A DNA stretch of 53,416 nt from Bradyrhizobium sp. (GCF_030697065.1 NZ_JAUYQU010000056.1:1-53416); one strand, 5' to 3'; shown: positions 21,748 to 34,079, numbered from the stretch's first letter. The notes: generated from the sequence alone by a model not told the origin. Translations and numbers: made by a program.

Positions 21748-21789
21748 GTCATTCCGGGGCGCGCGTCGAAGACGCGAACCCGGAATGAC
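21748..21789. repeat. Dispersed palindromic repeat, family A, short copy
   Basis: GTCATTCCGG at 21748-21757 and CCGGAATGAC at 21780-21789 are exact inverted ends, with a GCGCGTCGAAGACGCG core. It is a compact version of the element at 6913-7005. Confidence 0.8.
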
Positions 21790-21795
21790 GAACGC

Positions 21796-21828
21796 AAAAA
21801 GCCTGCCGTCAGGGCGACGGCAGGCTTC
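21796..21828 (-). terminator. Intrinsic terminator of the rlpA-like gene, possibly bidirectional with priA
   Basis: AAGCCTGCCGTC (21799-21810) and GACGGCAGGCTT (21816-21827) form a perfect 12-bp stem with a five-base loop. Read on the minus strand the stem is followed by TTTTTGCG, a classical terminator about 90 bases past the rlpA stop. On the plus strand the CTTCTT tail may also stop priA transcripts. Confidence 0.8.
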
Positions 21829-21917
21829 TTCGGCACACAGAAAGTTCTGCGGCCCTACTCGGACGCAACGCTTGCTGGATCTGTCCGAAGGAATGGGCGA
21901 TCAAACGCCCGAACGGG

Positions 21918-22415
21918 TCACAGGACCTCGGCGACCACGCGACCGACGCCCTTGGCGCGGGTCAGTCCGACCGCGCTCGCCGCGCCGGTCGACAGGTCGA
22001 GTACGCGGCCCTTGATGAACGGTCCGCGGTCGTTGATGGTGACGACGACGCTGCGGCCGCCATGGGTCACCTTCAGCTTGGTGCCGAACGGCAGGGAGCG
22101 GTGAGCGGCGGTCATGGCGTTCTGATTGAAGCGCTGGCCGGAGGCGGTCTTGCTGCCGGATTCATTGCCATAGAACGAAGCCATTCCCGAGAAGCTGCGC
22201 CCGGAGCCCGACGACGGCGGGACCGCCGCATTGGCATTGAGCCAGGACGGTTTGGCGGATTTGGCGGCGTGATGGGAATTGCGGTGGTGCTGCTTTTTGG
22301 ATTTGGCGGCAGCTTCGGTGACGCCTGCACCGAGCAGGAGAGTTGCGGCGAAAAGGGCTAACGCCGTGCGAGACCGGGTTAGTTTTCCCGGTGTCGGGTT
22401 ATTGGAAGTCAGCAT
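21918..22415 (-). CDS. Septal ring lytic transglycosylase RlpA-family protein
   Basis: 165 residues starting at the ATG 22415 with GAGGGA eight bases upstream. An N-terminal hydrophobic stretch ([21 protein letters not shown]) is a signal peptide. A basic, His-rich linker follows, then the double-psi beta-barrel domain at about 75-165, with [25 protein letters not shown] and VTINDRGPF typical of RlpA. No SPOR domain is present. RlpA proteins cut naked glycan strands at the septum; shorter rhizobial versions like this are common and not all are proven enzymes. The upstream gap holds a perfect palindrome that could control it. Confidence 0.88.
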   Translation of the reverse strand: MLTSNNPTPGKLTRSRTALALFAATLLLGAGVTEAAAKSKKQHHRNSHHAAKSAKPSWLNANAAVPPSSGSGRSFSGMASFYGNESGSKTASGQRFNQNAMTAAHRSLPFGTKLKVTHGGRSVVVTINDRGPFIKGRVLDLSTGAASAVGLTRAKGVGRVVAEVL

Positions 22416-22438
22416 ATAAAACGTCCCTCAAGATAGTA

Positions 22439-22456
22439 TTGCCACATATGTGGCAA
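22439..22456. promoter_or_regulatory. 18-bp perfect palindrome upstream of the rlpA-like gene
   Basis: TTGCCACATATGTGGCAA is fully self-complementary. It lies 24-41 bases upstream of the rlpA start codon, overlapping the region where its promoter or 5' UTR must be. This is the size and position expected of a dimeric repressor or activator site. Confidence 0.6.
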
Positions 22457-22527
22457 GTGGAACCCCCGTCCCGATGTGAGTGGCCGTCGTTTGGTGTCTT
22501 AATGAGGCGTAAACTAGGCAGTCTAAT

Positions 22528-22549
22528 TGTTTCATGTCGGCCTGAAACA
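22528..22549. promoter_or_regulatory. Inverted repeat TGTTTCA-N8-TGAAACA
   Basis: Seven-base perfect arms at 22528-22534 and 22543-22549 separated by eight bases. It lies in the AT-rich part of the rlpA-atpH gap, about 115-135 bases upstream of rlpA. A second candidate protein-binding site. Confidence 0.45.
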
Positions 22550-22598
22550 TCTTGTGACCGAATGCAGATAATCGATAAATGTTCCGTAATTCTACGGA

Positions 22599-22613
22599 TT
22601 AAGATAAAATTAA
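22599..22613. promoter_or_regulatory. Perfect CtrA-type full site TTAA-N7-TTAA
   Basis: TTAA at 22599-22602 and TTAA at 22610-22613 with seven bases between match the alphaproteobacterial CtrA consensus exactly. A further TTAA follows one base later. It is the only full site I found by eye in the window. Confidence 0.5.
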
Positions 22614-22907
22614 CTTAATTATTACTCGGAAATACTGACAAGCAAAGTCATCGTCGGAGCAGACGGTCATCGGTCAAGTAACGCGTGGATGGAATGACTC
22701 GCGGGAGCCGCTGTTCCCGCCTTCGGATCATGGGAGGCATGCAGCACGACCGCGGAACGATTCACGGCTGTGAGCGCAAGGCGACATTGCGGGCAGCGAA
22801 TGATTTGCTGCACCGGATTCGCGGCCGGGCAACGGCCTGCACAGCGGCTGCAAAAGAACCTGCGACAAGGCATCGCCAGTCGCCGCGGTCATGTTGCACC
22901 TGCGCTC

Positions 22908-22922
22908 TTGCTATGTTAGCAA
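22908..22922. promoter_or_regulatory. Inverted repeat TTGCTA-TGT-TAGCAA upstream of atpH
   Basis: Six-base perfect arms with a three-base centre, about 145 bases before the atpH start. It may be an operator or part of the atp promoter region. The outer TTG and CAA are nine bases apart, which does not fit FNR/FixK spacing. Confidence 0.35.
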
Positions 22923-23065
22923 AGCCGCGATTTTAGCGAGCCCGGTGATGTCCGTGCCGGTCGTAAATCGAAGTCCCGCTTGAATTCCAAGGGCTTGGAT
23001 CGCTAGGCGCCGCATCGTGGCGACGGTTCTTGCCTTGCGAGTTTGACAGCAAAAAAGAGCGCGCA

Positions 23066-25154
<2,089 letters not shown>

Positions 25155-25155
<1 letters not shown>

Positions 25156-25176
25156 TGTCGTTCGCTTGAACGACAT
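25155..25176 (+). other. Hairpin at the end of atpA
   Basis: ATGTCGTTC (25155-25163) and GAACGACAT (25168-25176) form a perfect 9-bp stem with a GCTT loop, starting on the last base of the atpA stop. No T-run follows. Just downstream (25189-25217) is a degenerate palindrome beginning GTCATGACCGG. The structure may protect or process the atp mRNA between atpA and atpG. Confidence 0.6.
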
Positions 25177-25270
25177 TCGTTGATTGCCGTCATGACCGGT
25201 GCAACGCCGGGCGTGACGAAAAAGGGGCTTGCGGTAGGGTCATGGACCGGATCGCCGGGGTGAACTGAGA

Positions 25271-27618
<2,348 letters not shown>

Positions 27619-27622
27619 GCGG

Positions 27623-27702
27623 GCGAATAGCGAACAGGGAATGGCGAATAGTTAAGCGCCATTCCCTTCCTCACTACTCGCCATTCGCCATTCGCCATTC
27701 GC
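27623..27702. repeat. Hairpin and 7-base tandem repeat between atpD and atpC
   Basis: AGGGAATGGCG (27636-27646) pairs perfectly with CGCCATTCCCT (27657-27667). It is followed by CGCCATT repeated three times plus CGC at 27679-27702. The GCGAATAGCGAA segment on the left is an imperfect complement of the tandem part, so a larger fold is possible. It ends 10 bases before the atpC ATG. Confidence 0.75.
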
Positions 27703-27712
27703 AGGACTACCC

Positions 27713-28120
27713 ATGGCCACCTTCCACTTCGATCTCGTCTCGCCCGAACAACTCGCCTTCTCCGGCGAAGTCGATCAGGTCGACGTTCCCGGCATCGAGG
27801 GCGATTTCGGCGTGCTTGCCGACCATGCGCCCCTCGTGGCCGTGATCCGTCCGGGAATCCTGACGGTGACGGTGGGTGGCACCAGGCATAGGATCATCGT
27901 GCTCGGCGGCCTCGCCGAAGTCTCCGAGAAAGGCCTCACGGTGCTCGCCGATGTCGCGACCTCGGTGGATGATCTGGACCGGGCGCAGTTCGCCGACACG
28001 ATTTCGGGCATGGAAGAGAAGCTCGCCGAGCACGAGGGCTCCGAACTCGACCGCGCCATCGAGCGGCTCGATCACTTCAAGAGCATCCAGCATCAGCTCA
28101 CCTCGACGGCGATGCACTAG
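27713..28120 (+). CDS. atpC: ATP synthase F1 epsilon subunit
   Basis: 135 residues beginning [20 protein letters not shown], the epsilon beta-sandwich domain (about 1-85, with the [17 protein letters not shown] motif), then the C-terminal helical hairpin. It inhibits and couples rotation together with gamma. Last gene of the atp cluster, ending with TAG. Confidence 0.94.
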   Translation: MATFHFDLVSPEQLAFSGEVDQVDVPGIEGDFGVLADHAPLVAVIRPGILTVTVGGTRHRIIVLGGLAEVSEKGLTVLADVATSVDDLDRAQFADTISGMEEKLAEHEGSELDRAIERLDHFKSIQHQLTSTAMH

Positions 28121-28137
28121 GGTCCGATTTAGCTCGG

Positions 28138-28245
28138 AATTCGACCTGTCATAATCCTCTCGTTCGAGCAGGAGGCGGCGTTGCACCGTGCTGCGCCGCC
28201 GGGCATGCCAAGCGTTGCATGGGGATGTCTTCGCGATGTCGAATT
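28138..28245. other. Nested inverted repeats after atpC
   Basis: Outer arms AATTCGAC (28138-28145) and GTCGAATT (28238-28245) enclose GGCGGCG (28174-28180) with CGCCGCC (28194-28200), itself containing GCAC/GTGC. It lies between the convergent atpC and first rppH genes and may end transcription from one or both sides. Confidence 0.5.
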
Positions 28246-28248
28246 GAA

Positions 28249-28758
28249 TTAGACCTGCCGGGGCGCGTACTTCGCGAACTCGCGTGCCACCGTCCGGTAC
28301 ACCTCGCGCCGGAACGGCACCACGAGGTCTGCGACGGCATCGAGCCGCTCCCAGCGCCACTGGTCGAATTCCGCCGGCTGGCCGTTGCGCGGCGTCAGCG
28401 GATCGATCTCGGCCTCGTCGCCCGTAAAGCGCAGCGCGAACCATTTCTGGCGCTGGCCGCGGAATTTCGCCAGCCGGTGCGACGGCGGCCCGGCATAGGC
28501 CGGAAACTCGTAGGTCAGCCAGCCGGTTTCGCCGAGATAGCCGGCACTGACGACGCCGGTCTCCTCCCACAATTCGCGCATCACCGCGTCGCGCGGATTC
28601 TCGTCGGCGTCGATGCCGCCCTGCGGCATCTGCCACTCCAGGCCCGGCAGAATGATTTCCGGTCCGTCGTCCCTGAAACGCCGCCCGATCAGCACCTGAC
28701 CGGCGGCGTTGAACAGCGCGATGCCGACATTGGGGCGATAGGGTTTTATCTCTGCCAT
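28249..28758 (-). CDS. rppH: RNA pyrophosphohydrolase (Nudix), first of two adjacent copies
   Basis: 169 residues from the ATG at 28758 (MAEIKPYRPNVGIALFN). The Nudix box starts GGIDADENPRDAVMRELWEE and continues TGV, matching GX5EX7REUXEEXGU. RppH-type segments WQMPQGG and [14 protein letters not shown] are present. It removes pyrophosphate from mRNA 5' ends or hydrolyses dinucleoside polyphosphates. It is the downstream member of a pair; a family A repeat separates it from the second copy. Confidence 0.9.
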   Translation of the reverse strand: MAEIKPYRPNVGIALFNAAGQVLIGRRFRDDGPEIILPGLEWQMPQGGIDADENPRDAVMRELWEETGVVSAGYLGETGWLTYEFPAYAGPPSHRLAKFRGQRQKWFALRFTGDEAEIDPLTPRNGQPAEFDQWRWERLDAVADLVVPFRREVYRTVAREFAKYAPRQV

Positions 28759-28777
28759 CAAAGGTGATGCGTTAGGC

Positions 28778-28859
28778 GTCATTCCGGGATGGTCGGAAGG
28801 ACCAGACCCGGAATCCCGAGGTTCCGGGTTCGCTCGCTTTGCTCACGCCCCGGAACGAC
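28778..28859. repeat. Dispersed palindromic repeat, family A, between the two rppH genes
   Basis: Starts GTCATTCCGGGATGGTC, with internal GACCCGGAATCCC and TTCCGGGTTCG, and ends CCCCGGAACGAC, close to the element at 6913-7005. The right end has one change from the perfect inverted terminus. Confidence 0.8.
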
Positions 28860-28866
28860 GGGTACA

Positions 28867-29370
28867 TTAATTACCCGCCAACCTGGAAAATTCCTTCACC
28901 ACGCGCTCATAGACCGGGCGCTTGAACGGAACGATCAGATTGGGCAGATTCTTCATCGGCTCCCAGCGCCAGCTGATGAACTCCGCCTTGTGGCCGCCGC
29001 CCGGGCTCGCGACATTGATCTCCTTGTCCTCGCCGGTGAAGCGGACCGCGAACCATTTCTGGCGCTGGCCGCGATAGCGTCCCTTCCAGGCGCGGCCGGC
29101 CACGGTGCGCGGGATATCGTAGATCAGCCAGTCCGGGACTTCGCCGAGCTTCTCGACCGAGCGGACGCTGGTTTCCTCGTAGAGCTCGCGCTTCGCCGCT
29201 TCCCAGGTGTCCTCGCCGGGATCGACGCCGCCCTGCGGCATCTGCCAGACATGGGTCTCGTCGACATGTTCGATGCCGCCGGCGCGGCGGCCGATGAAGA
29301 CGAGCCCCGCAGCGTTGATCAGCATCATGCCGACGCATGTTCGATAGGGCAGGTCTTCGTAGCGCGCCAT
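28867..29370 (-). CDS. rppH: RNA pyrophosphohydrolase (Nudix), second adjacent copy
   Basis: 167 residues from the ATG at 29370 ([17 protein letters not shown]). The Nudix box starts [20 protein letters not shown] and continues TSV, with the terminal glycine position occupied by serine. WQMPQGG and [14 protein letters not shown] are shared with the neighbouring copy, so the two are paralogues. It is probably transcribed with the deacetylase gene upstream, 93 bases away. Which copy is the main RNA pyrophosphohydrolase cannot be told from sequence. Confidence 0.9.
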   Translation of the reverse strand: MARYEDLPYRTCVGMMLINAAGLVFIGRRAGGIEHVDETHVWQMPQGGVDPGEDTWEAAKRELYEETSVRSVEKLGEVPDWLIYDIPRTVAGRAWKGRYRGQRQKWFAVRFTGEDKEINVASPGGGHKAEFISWRWEPMKNLPNLIVPFKRPVYERVVKEFSRLAGN

Positions 29371-29463
29371 TACGTTCAAGCCTTTTGCCGTCAAACCTCT
29401 TGCAGTCACAGGTGCTGCTCCGGCGGCAAGCTCCAAAAGATCAGAAGTCGCGCCAGGCGGATA

Positions 29464-30660
29464 TCAACCCGATTTTGATTTCAGCATCGCGGTTGTCAAT
29501 GGCACAAGCATGATGCCGCGGCCCTCCAGCGCCTTGATCCAGATGCCGATCCGCTCGACCGAAATCGGCAGCGCCGAGGCGACGCCGATCGCGGTGCCGC
29601 GTTCCTTCGCCAGATTTTCCAGCCTGGCGAGCGCCCGGTCGATCTCCGCGGCGGTGGGCACCGCATCGATGGCGAAATCGGCCTTGGCGAACGGCATCGC
29701 CTGGGCAGCCGCCAGAGCGGGCGCAGCGGAGCGCGGCGCTGCGCCGTCGTCGAGATAGCCGAGCCCGCGTTTGGCGGCCTCGCTGATGATGGGCTGCATC
29801 GCGGCGTCGGTGACGACGAAGCGTGCGCCCATGAAATTGGCGATTCCGGCATAGCCCTGAAAGCGGCTGAGATGCCAGTGCAGCCGATCCAGATTGGCAT
29901 CGGCCGAGAGCGTCGTGAGCAGGGTCTGCGGGCCGGGGTCGTTGTCGGGATAGTCGAACGGCTCCATCGGAATCTGTAGCAGGATCTCATGGCGCTGCGC
30001 GCGGGCCCGCTCGGCCAGTTTGGAGGGATCCGAGCCATAGGGCGTGAACGCCAGGGTCACCGCGGGCGGCAGCTTCATGATCGCGTCGGCGGTCCTGGTC
30101 GCGCCGACCCCAAGGCCGGCGATGACGATCGACACCACGGGCATCTTGGCCGCCCTGGCGCGGTCGGCTTCGGCGGCATAAACGGTGAACGGCTTCAGCC
30201 CATCGGCCACGACAGGGATCATGCCGTGGCGCGATTTCTCGAGCAGGCGCGGATCCACCCCGGTCATGGCGGTCGCCTTGTCGGTCTCGATCTTGTCGGC
30301 GGCGCCCCCGATCACGACGTCTTGGCGCTTGCCGCTGGAGCCGTCGATGATGGTGACGGTCTTCTGGTCCGCCGGCGCGGCTGGCCTGGTCTCGGACTTG
30401 ACGCCGGGCTCGGCGGCGGGCGCCGCGGCGGATTTTTCCGCCCCGGCCGGGGCAGCAGGCGGACGCAGCGCGATCCGCGCGACCGGCTCGCCGCCCAGCG
30501 GATTGTCGCCGAAGATGGCGAAGCCTGCAAAAACCGCCAGCAACAGTCCGAGCAGGACGGCAAGCGCCTGGGTCCCGGTAAACGGCAGCCGGAAACGGCG
30601 CTTCCGGCCCGCCGTCTGCTGTCCGAGCGGTGTGCTCAGATCGTCGGCCGCATCTGCCAT
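29464..30660 (-). CDS. Divergent polysaccharide deacetylase family protein (YibQ-like)
   Basis: 398 residues from the ATG at 30660 with GGGGAGA upstream. A cytoplasmic N-terminus is followed by one membrane helix (ALAVLLGLLLAVFAGFAIFG, about 32-52), then a Pro/Ala/Lys-rich linker to about 170, and a domain with VSIVIAGLGVGATRTADAI and LLQIPMEPFDYPDNDPGP typical of the YibQ/DUF610 group. Catalytic activity is unproven in this family. In E. coli yibQ also follows envC, so the envC-ctpA-yibQ order is conserved and points to cell-envelope work. Confidence 0.85.
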   Translation of the reverse strand: MADAADDLSTPLGQQTAGRKRRFRLPFTGTQALAVLLGLLLAVFAGFAIFGDNPLGGEPVARIALRPPAAPAGAEKSAAAPAAEPGVKSETRPAAPADQKTVTIIDGSSGKRQDVVIGGAADKIETDKATAMTGVDPRLLEKSRHGMIPVVADGLKPFTVYAAEADRARAAKMPVVSIVIAGLGVGATRTADAIMKLPPAVTLAFTPYGSDPSKLAERARAQRHEILLQIPMEPFDYPDNDPGPQTLLTTLSADANLDRLHWHLSRFQGYAGIANFMGARFVVTDAAMQPIISEAAKRGLGYLDDGAAPRSAAPALAAAQAMPFAKADFAIDAVPTAAEIDRALARLENLAKERGTAIGVASALPISVERIGIWIKALEGRGIMLVPLTTAMLKSKSG

Positions 30661-30785
30661 AGGTCTCCCCGAATCAGCTGATTCGACGATACCACGGCCG
30701 GGCAAGGCCGCGGCAGATACGCCACGGCGACTATCCGGCGAAGGCCCGGATCATGGACGGGCCGGAACCGGTCGGCACCTTGCAG

Positions 30786-30813
30786 CAAAAAGGGCGGCCC
30801 GAAGGCCACCCTG
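30786..30813 (-). terminator. Intrinsic terminator after ctpA
   Basis: On the minus strand AGGGTGGCC, a TTCG loop and GGCCGCCCT form a nine-pair stem with one mismatch, followed by TTTTTGC. It lies about 30 bases past the ctpA stop, so the deacetylase gene downstream should have its own promoter. Confidence 0.8.
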
Positions 30814-30841
30814 TTCGCACAACCCCGTCAGAGGGATCGGA

Positions 30842-32197
30842 TCAGTTCGCCACCTTGCTGGCGGGTTTGTCGATCGCGGCCTTTTCGCCGGTCGGCGCGG
30901 ACGCATTGGCCTTGATGCCGTGCAGCAGGTCGGCCGCCAGCCTCAACGCCTTGTCGTTCTTGGCGTCCGGCGGCACGTAGGATTGCGAGCCGGTTTTCTC
31001 GTCGCCCTCGGACTTCAGATGGCCGCGCAGCGAGGCTTCGCCCTTGGTGTCGGTTCGCGACTTCAGCTCATCCGGCACGTCCTGCAGGACCTCGATATCG
31101 GGCACGATGCCCTTGGCCTGGATCGACTTGCCCGATGGCGTGAAGTAGCGCGCGGTGGTGAGACGCAGCGCGCCGTTGCCGCTTCCGAGCGGAATGATGG
31201 TCTGCACCGAACCCTTGCCGAACGAGCGGGTGCCCACCAGCGTTGCCCGCTTGTGGTCCTGCAACGCGCCGGCGACGATCTCCGAAGCCGATGCCGAGCC
31301 GCCATTGATCAGTACGATCACCGGCTTGCCCTTGGTCAGATCGCCCGCATGGGCGGCGCGGCGCTGGGTCTCCTCGGCGTTACGGCCGCGGGTCGAGACG
31401 ATCTCGCCGCGATCGAGGAAGGCGTCGGAAACGGTGACCGCTTCCTCCAGCAATCCGCCGGGATTGTTGCGCATGTCGATGATGAAGCCCTTCAGCTTGT
31501 CGGCGCCGATCTGCGTGGTCAGGTTGCCGATTTCCCGCTTCAGGCCTTCGGTGGTCTGCTCGTTGAAGGTGGTGATGCGGATATAGCCGATATCGTCGCT
31601 CTCGGTGCGGGCGCGGACCGAACGGACGCGGATGTTGTCGCGCACCAGGGTGACGTCGATCGGATTGTCCTGGCCCTTGCGAATGATCTTGAGCCGGATC
31701 TTGGTGTTGACGGGGCCGCGCATCTTCTCGACGGCCTGATTGAGGGTGAGGCCCTGCACCGCTTCATCGTCGAGATTGGTGATGATGTCGTTGGCCATGA
31801 TGCCGGCCTTGGAGGCGGGCGTGTCGTCGATCGGCGACACCACCTTGATCAGGCCGTCTTCCATCGTGACTTCGATGCCGAGCCCGCCGAATTCGCCGCG
31901 GGTCTGCACCTGCATGTCGCGGAAGCTCTTGGCGTCCATGTAGCTGGAGTGCGGATCGAGGCCGGTCAGCATGCCGCTGATCGCGGACTCGACCAGCTTG
32001 CCGTCGTCGGGCTTCTCGACGTAGTCGCTGCGGACCCGCTCGAACACATCGCCGAACAGATTGAGCTGCCGATAGGTGTCCGATGTCGCGGCGCGCGCGC
32101 TCGATCCCATCAGGACGGCGCGGGGCTGGGTCACGAACAGCGTCAATGCCGCGCCGGTGGCGGCGCTAAGGAGGATTACAGAAGTCTTGCGCATCAT
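30842..32197 (-). CDS. ctpA: Carboxy-terminal processing protease CtpA (S41 family)
   Basis: 451 residues; starts ATG ATG at 32197, so the second ATG is also possible. A signal or anchor helix lies at about 5-25. A PDZ domain at about 100-180 (GGLGIEVTMEDGLIKVVSP) is followed by the S41 core with the catalytic serine in NGGSASASEIVAG and the lysine in GTRSFGKGSVQT. It is a periplasmic protease acting on envelope proteins and cell-wall hydrolases. It overlaps the envC-like gene by four bases (ATGA), implying coupled translation and a joint role in peptidoglycan remodelling. Confidence 0.94.
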   Translation of the reverse strand: MMRKTSVILLSAATGAALTLFVTQPRAVLMGSSARAATSDTYRQLNLFGDVFERVRSDYVEKPDDGKLVESAISGMLTGLDPHSSYMDAKSFRDMQVQTRGEFGGLGIEVTMEDGLIKVVSPIDDTPASKAGIMANDIITNLDDEAVQGLTLNQAVEKMRGPVNTKIRLKIIRKGQDNPIDVTLVRDNIRVRSVRARTESDDIGYIRITTFNEQTTEGLKREIGNLTTQIGADKLKGFIIDMRNNPGGLLEEAVTVSDAFLDRGEIVSTRGRNAEETQRRAAHAGDLTKGKPVIVLINGGSASASEIVAGALQDHKRATLVGTRSFGKGSVQTIIPLGSGNGALRLTTARYFTPSGKSIQAKGIVPDIEVLQDVPDELKSRTDTKGEASLRGHLKSEGDEKTGSQSYVPPDAKNDKALRLAADLLHGIKANASAPTGEKAAIDKPASKVAN

Positions 32198-33573
32198 CCG
32201 CGAACCTTTTCGCCTTCACTTGCGGCCCACCATGGACCTGAATCGATTGGAGTGCCGTCCTTACGGAACTCGACATAGAGTACGGGCTGACTCGCGGTGG
32301 CCGCGAGGATCGACGCAACTTGGGATCTCGTTCCCATGGTCGCGACCGGCTCCCCCGTAAGTACAAACTGGCCGATGTTAACCGATATACGCTCCATCCC
32401 GGCGATCAACACATGATACCCGCCCCCGGCGTTGAGGATCAAGAGTTGTCCGTAGCTGCGGAAGGGTCCGGCATAGACAACCCAGCCGTCACACGGTGTT
32501 GTGACCTGGGCGCCGACCCGGGTTGCCAAAGAAATGCCTTTTTCCACGCCGCCAGCCCCGTCGGAACCGCCAAATTCGCGAATCTTGCGGCCATTAACCG
32601 GCATTGCGAATAGACCCTTGGCGGAGGCAAAGGCAATGGCCGGGCTCATCCGGGCGGGGTCCTTCAAGGCCCCCAGATTGGGCTTGCCGGTCGGGGCACC
32701 CTGCAGATGGGCGGTCGCGGCCGCTTTCGCGGCGCTCTTCAGGTCCTGTTCCATCTTGCCGATCAGGCCCTGCAGGCTGTCGACCTGCCTGGACAGCGCG
32801 ATGGCGCGCGCGCCTTCCGCATCCATGTCCTTTTCGGCCGCGCTCTGCTGGCGCTGCCGCTCGTCGATCAGGGCGGCCATCCGGGTCTGGTCATCCCGGA
32901 GCTTGTCGCGGTCGGCCGCAAGCTGGTCCCGTTCGGTGGCGATGGTCTTGCGCAGCGTCACCAGTTCGGTGAGGTCGCTGGCCAGTCTTTCCGCGCGGCC
33001 GCGCAATTCCGGGATCACCGCTCCCAGCAGCATGGCGGTACGCAGCGATTGCAGGGCGTCTTCCGGCCGGACCAGCAGCGCCGGCGGCGTCCGTCTTCCC
33101 GCGCGCTGCAGCGCCGCCAGCACTTCGATGATTTCGGAACGCCGCGAATCCAGCGAGCCGCGCATTTGCTGTTCGCGGCTGTCGAGCGGGCGCAGCCGCG
33201 CTTCGGCATCGCCGATCCTGGTTTCGACGCCGCGCACCTGCGCGGCGATGTCGATCAGCTGCGCGTTGAGCTTGCTGCGATCTTGTCCGATGACGGCGAT
33301 ATCGGCCTTGAGCTTGGCCTGCAATTCCGCCGCGCTCTTCTGCTGGGCGCGGATGGCTTCGAGTTCCTGCTCGCGCTGCTTGATGGCATCGGGTGAGATC
33401 GCAACGGCCTGAGGGGCTGCCGCGACCTGGGCGGTCGCCGGCGCCGGATGGATGACGGCATAGCCGGCCGACAGCAAGGCGATCGAAAGCGGCCAAAGCG
33501 GAAAGCGGACCGCACCCGGCCGACCGCGACGAGCGGTGCCTGGGTAGAATCGAATGTTCCGCGTTGGCTGCAT
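32194..33573 (-). CDS. envC: Murein hydrolase activator EnvC-like, degenerate M23 peptidase
   Basis: 459 residues from the ATG at 33573. A signal segment (PLSIALLSAGYAVIHPAPATAQ) is followed by a long coiled coil at about 60-300 (many heptads, KQREQELEAIRAQQKSAAEL in part), then a LytM domain at about 330-455. The zinc ligands of active M23 enzymes are replaced: EKGISL stands where HKGIDL is expected, and LYVEFR replaces an HxH. It should therefore activate amidases rather than cut peptidoglycan itself, as E. coli EnvC does. It lies 23 bases after rlmH. Confidence 0.88.
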   Translation of the reverse strand: MQPTRNIRFYPGTARRGRPGAVRFPLWPLSIALLSAGYAVIHPAPATAQVAAAPQAVAISPDAIKQREQELEAIRAQQKSAAELQAKLKADIAVIGQDRSKLNAQLIDIAAQVRGVETRIGDAEARLRPLDSREQQMRGSLDSRRSEIIEVLAALQRAGRRTPPALLVRPEDALQSLRTAMLLGAVIPELRGRAERLASDLTELVTLRKTIATERDQLAADRDKLRDDQTRMAALIDERQRQQSAAEKDMDAEGARAIALSRQVDSLQGLIGKMEQDLKSAAKAAATAHLQGAPTGKPNLGALKDPARMSPAIAFASAKGLFAMPVNGRKIREFGGSDGAGGVEKGISLATRVGAQVTTPCDGWVVYAGPFRSYGQLLILNAGGGYHVLIAGMERISVNIGQFVLTGEPVATMGTRSQVASILAATASQPVLYVEFRKDGTPIDSGPWWAASEGEKVRG

Positions 33574-33596
33574 CAATCCCGATCTGTGCTCTTTGG

Positions 33597-34079
33597 TCAG
33601 GCGCGGTGATAAGGGTGGCCGGCCAGTATGGTCGCGGCCCGGTAGATCTGTTCCAGAAGCATCACGCGAACCATTTGGTGCGGCCAGGTCGCAGCGCCGA
33701 ATGCAACGCAGAGTTTAGCCTTGCGCCGCAATTCGGGCGAAAGTCCGTCCGCGCCGCCGATCGCGAAAATAGTGTTGGCGGCCGCCTCGTCGCGCCAGCG
33801 GCCGAGGTGCTTCGCGAAGCCGGCGCTGTCGATATTGTCGCCGCGCTCATCCAGCGCCACCAGCATCGATTTGTCCGGGATGGCGGCTGAAATCGCCGCG
33901 GCTTCCTCGGATATCCGGGTTGCGGCGTCGCGCGCGCGGCTTTCGGGAATTTCCTGGATTTCGAGCCCGCGAAACCCGAGCTTGCGGCCGATGTCGCCGA
34001 ACCGTTCGCGGTAGCGGTCGGCGAGTTCCCGCTCCGGACCCTGCTTGAGCCGGCCGATTGAGATGACGACGAGGCGCAT
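33597..34079 (-). CDS. rlmH: 23S rRNA (pseudouridine1915-N3)-methyltransferase
   Basis: 160 residues from the ATG at 34079 (MRLVVISIGRLKQGPE). SPOUT-fold features are LDERG, the knot segment FAIGGADGLSP and the C-terminal PHQMVRVMLLEQIYRA with the ending PYHRA, all diagnostic. It methylates pseudouridine 1915 of helix 69 in the ribosome. It follows rsfS, another ribosome-associated gene, in a common bacterial arrangement. Confidence 0.96.
   Translation of the reverse strand: MRLVVISIGRLKQGPERELADRYRERFGDIGRKLGFRGLEIQEIPESRARDAATRISEEAAAISAAIPDKSMLVALDERGDNIDSAGFAKHLGRWRDEAAANTIFAIGGADGLSPELRRKAKLCVAFGAATWPHQMVRVMLLEQIYRAATILAGHPYHRA

Larger units (their letters stand above)
22416..23065. other. 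650-base intergenic region between rlpA-like gene and atpH
   Basis: No well-supported gene. The stretch at about 22430-22640 is markedly AT-rich against its surroundings. It contains the palindrome at 22439-22456, an inverted repeat at 22528-22549, CCGTA...TACGG at 22584-22597 and a CtrA-type box at 22599-22613. The remainder (22640-23000) is GC-rich and should hold the atp operon promoter; only a weak candidate is visible. A 68-codon minus-strand frame with paired cysteines (22667-22873) is discussed in the findings. Confidence 0.7.

Noticed and set aside
22908..22922. FNR/FixK box before the atp operon
   Set aside because: The TTG and CAA ends are separated by nine bases rather than eight and the flanking T and A positions do not match the family consensus.
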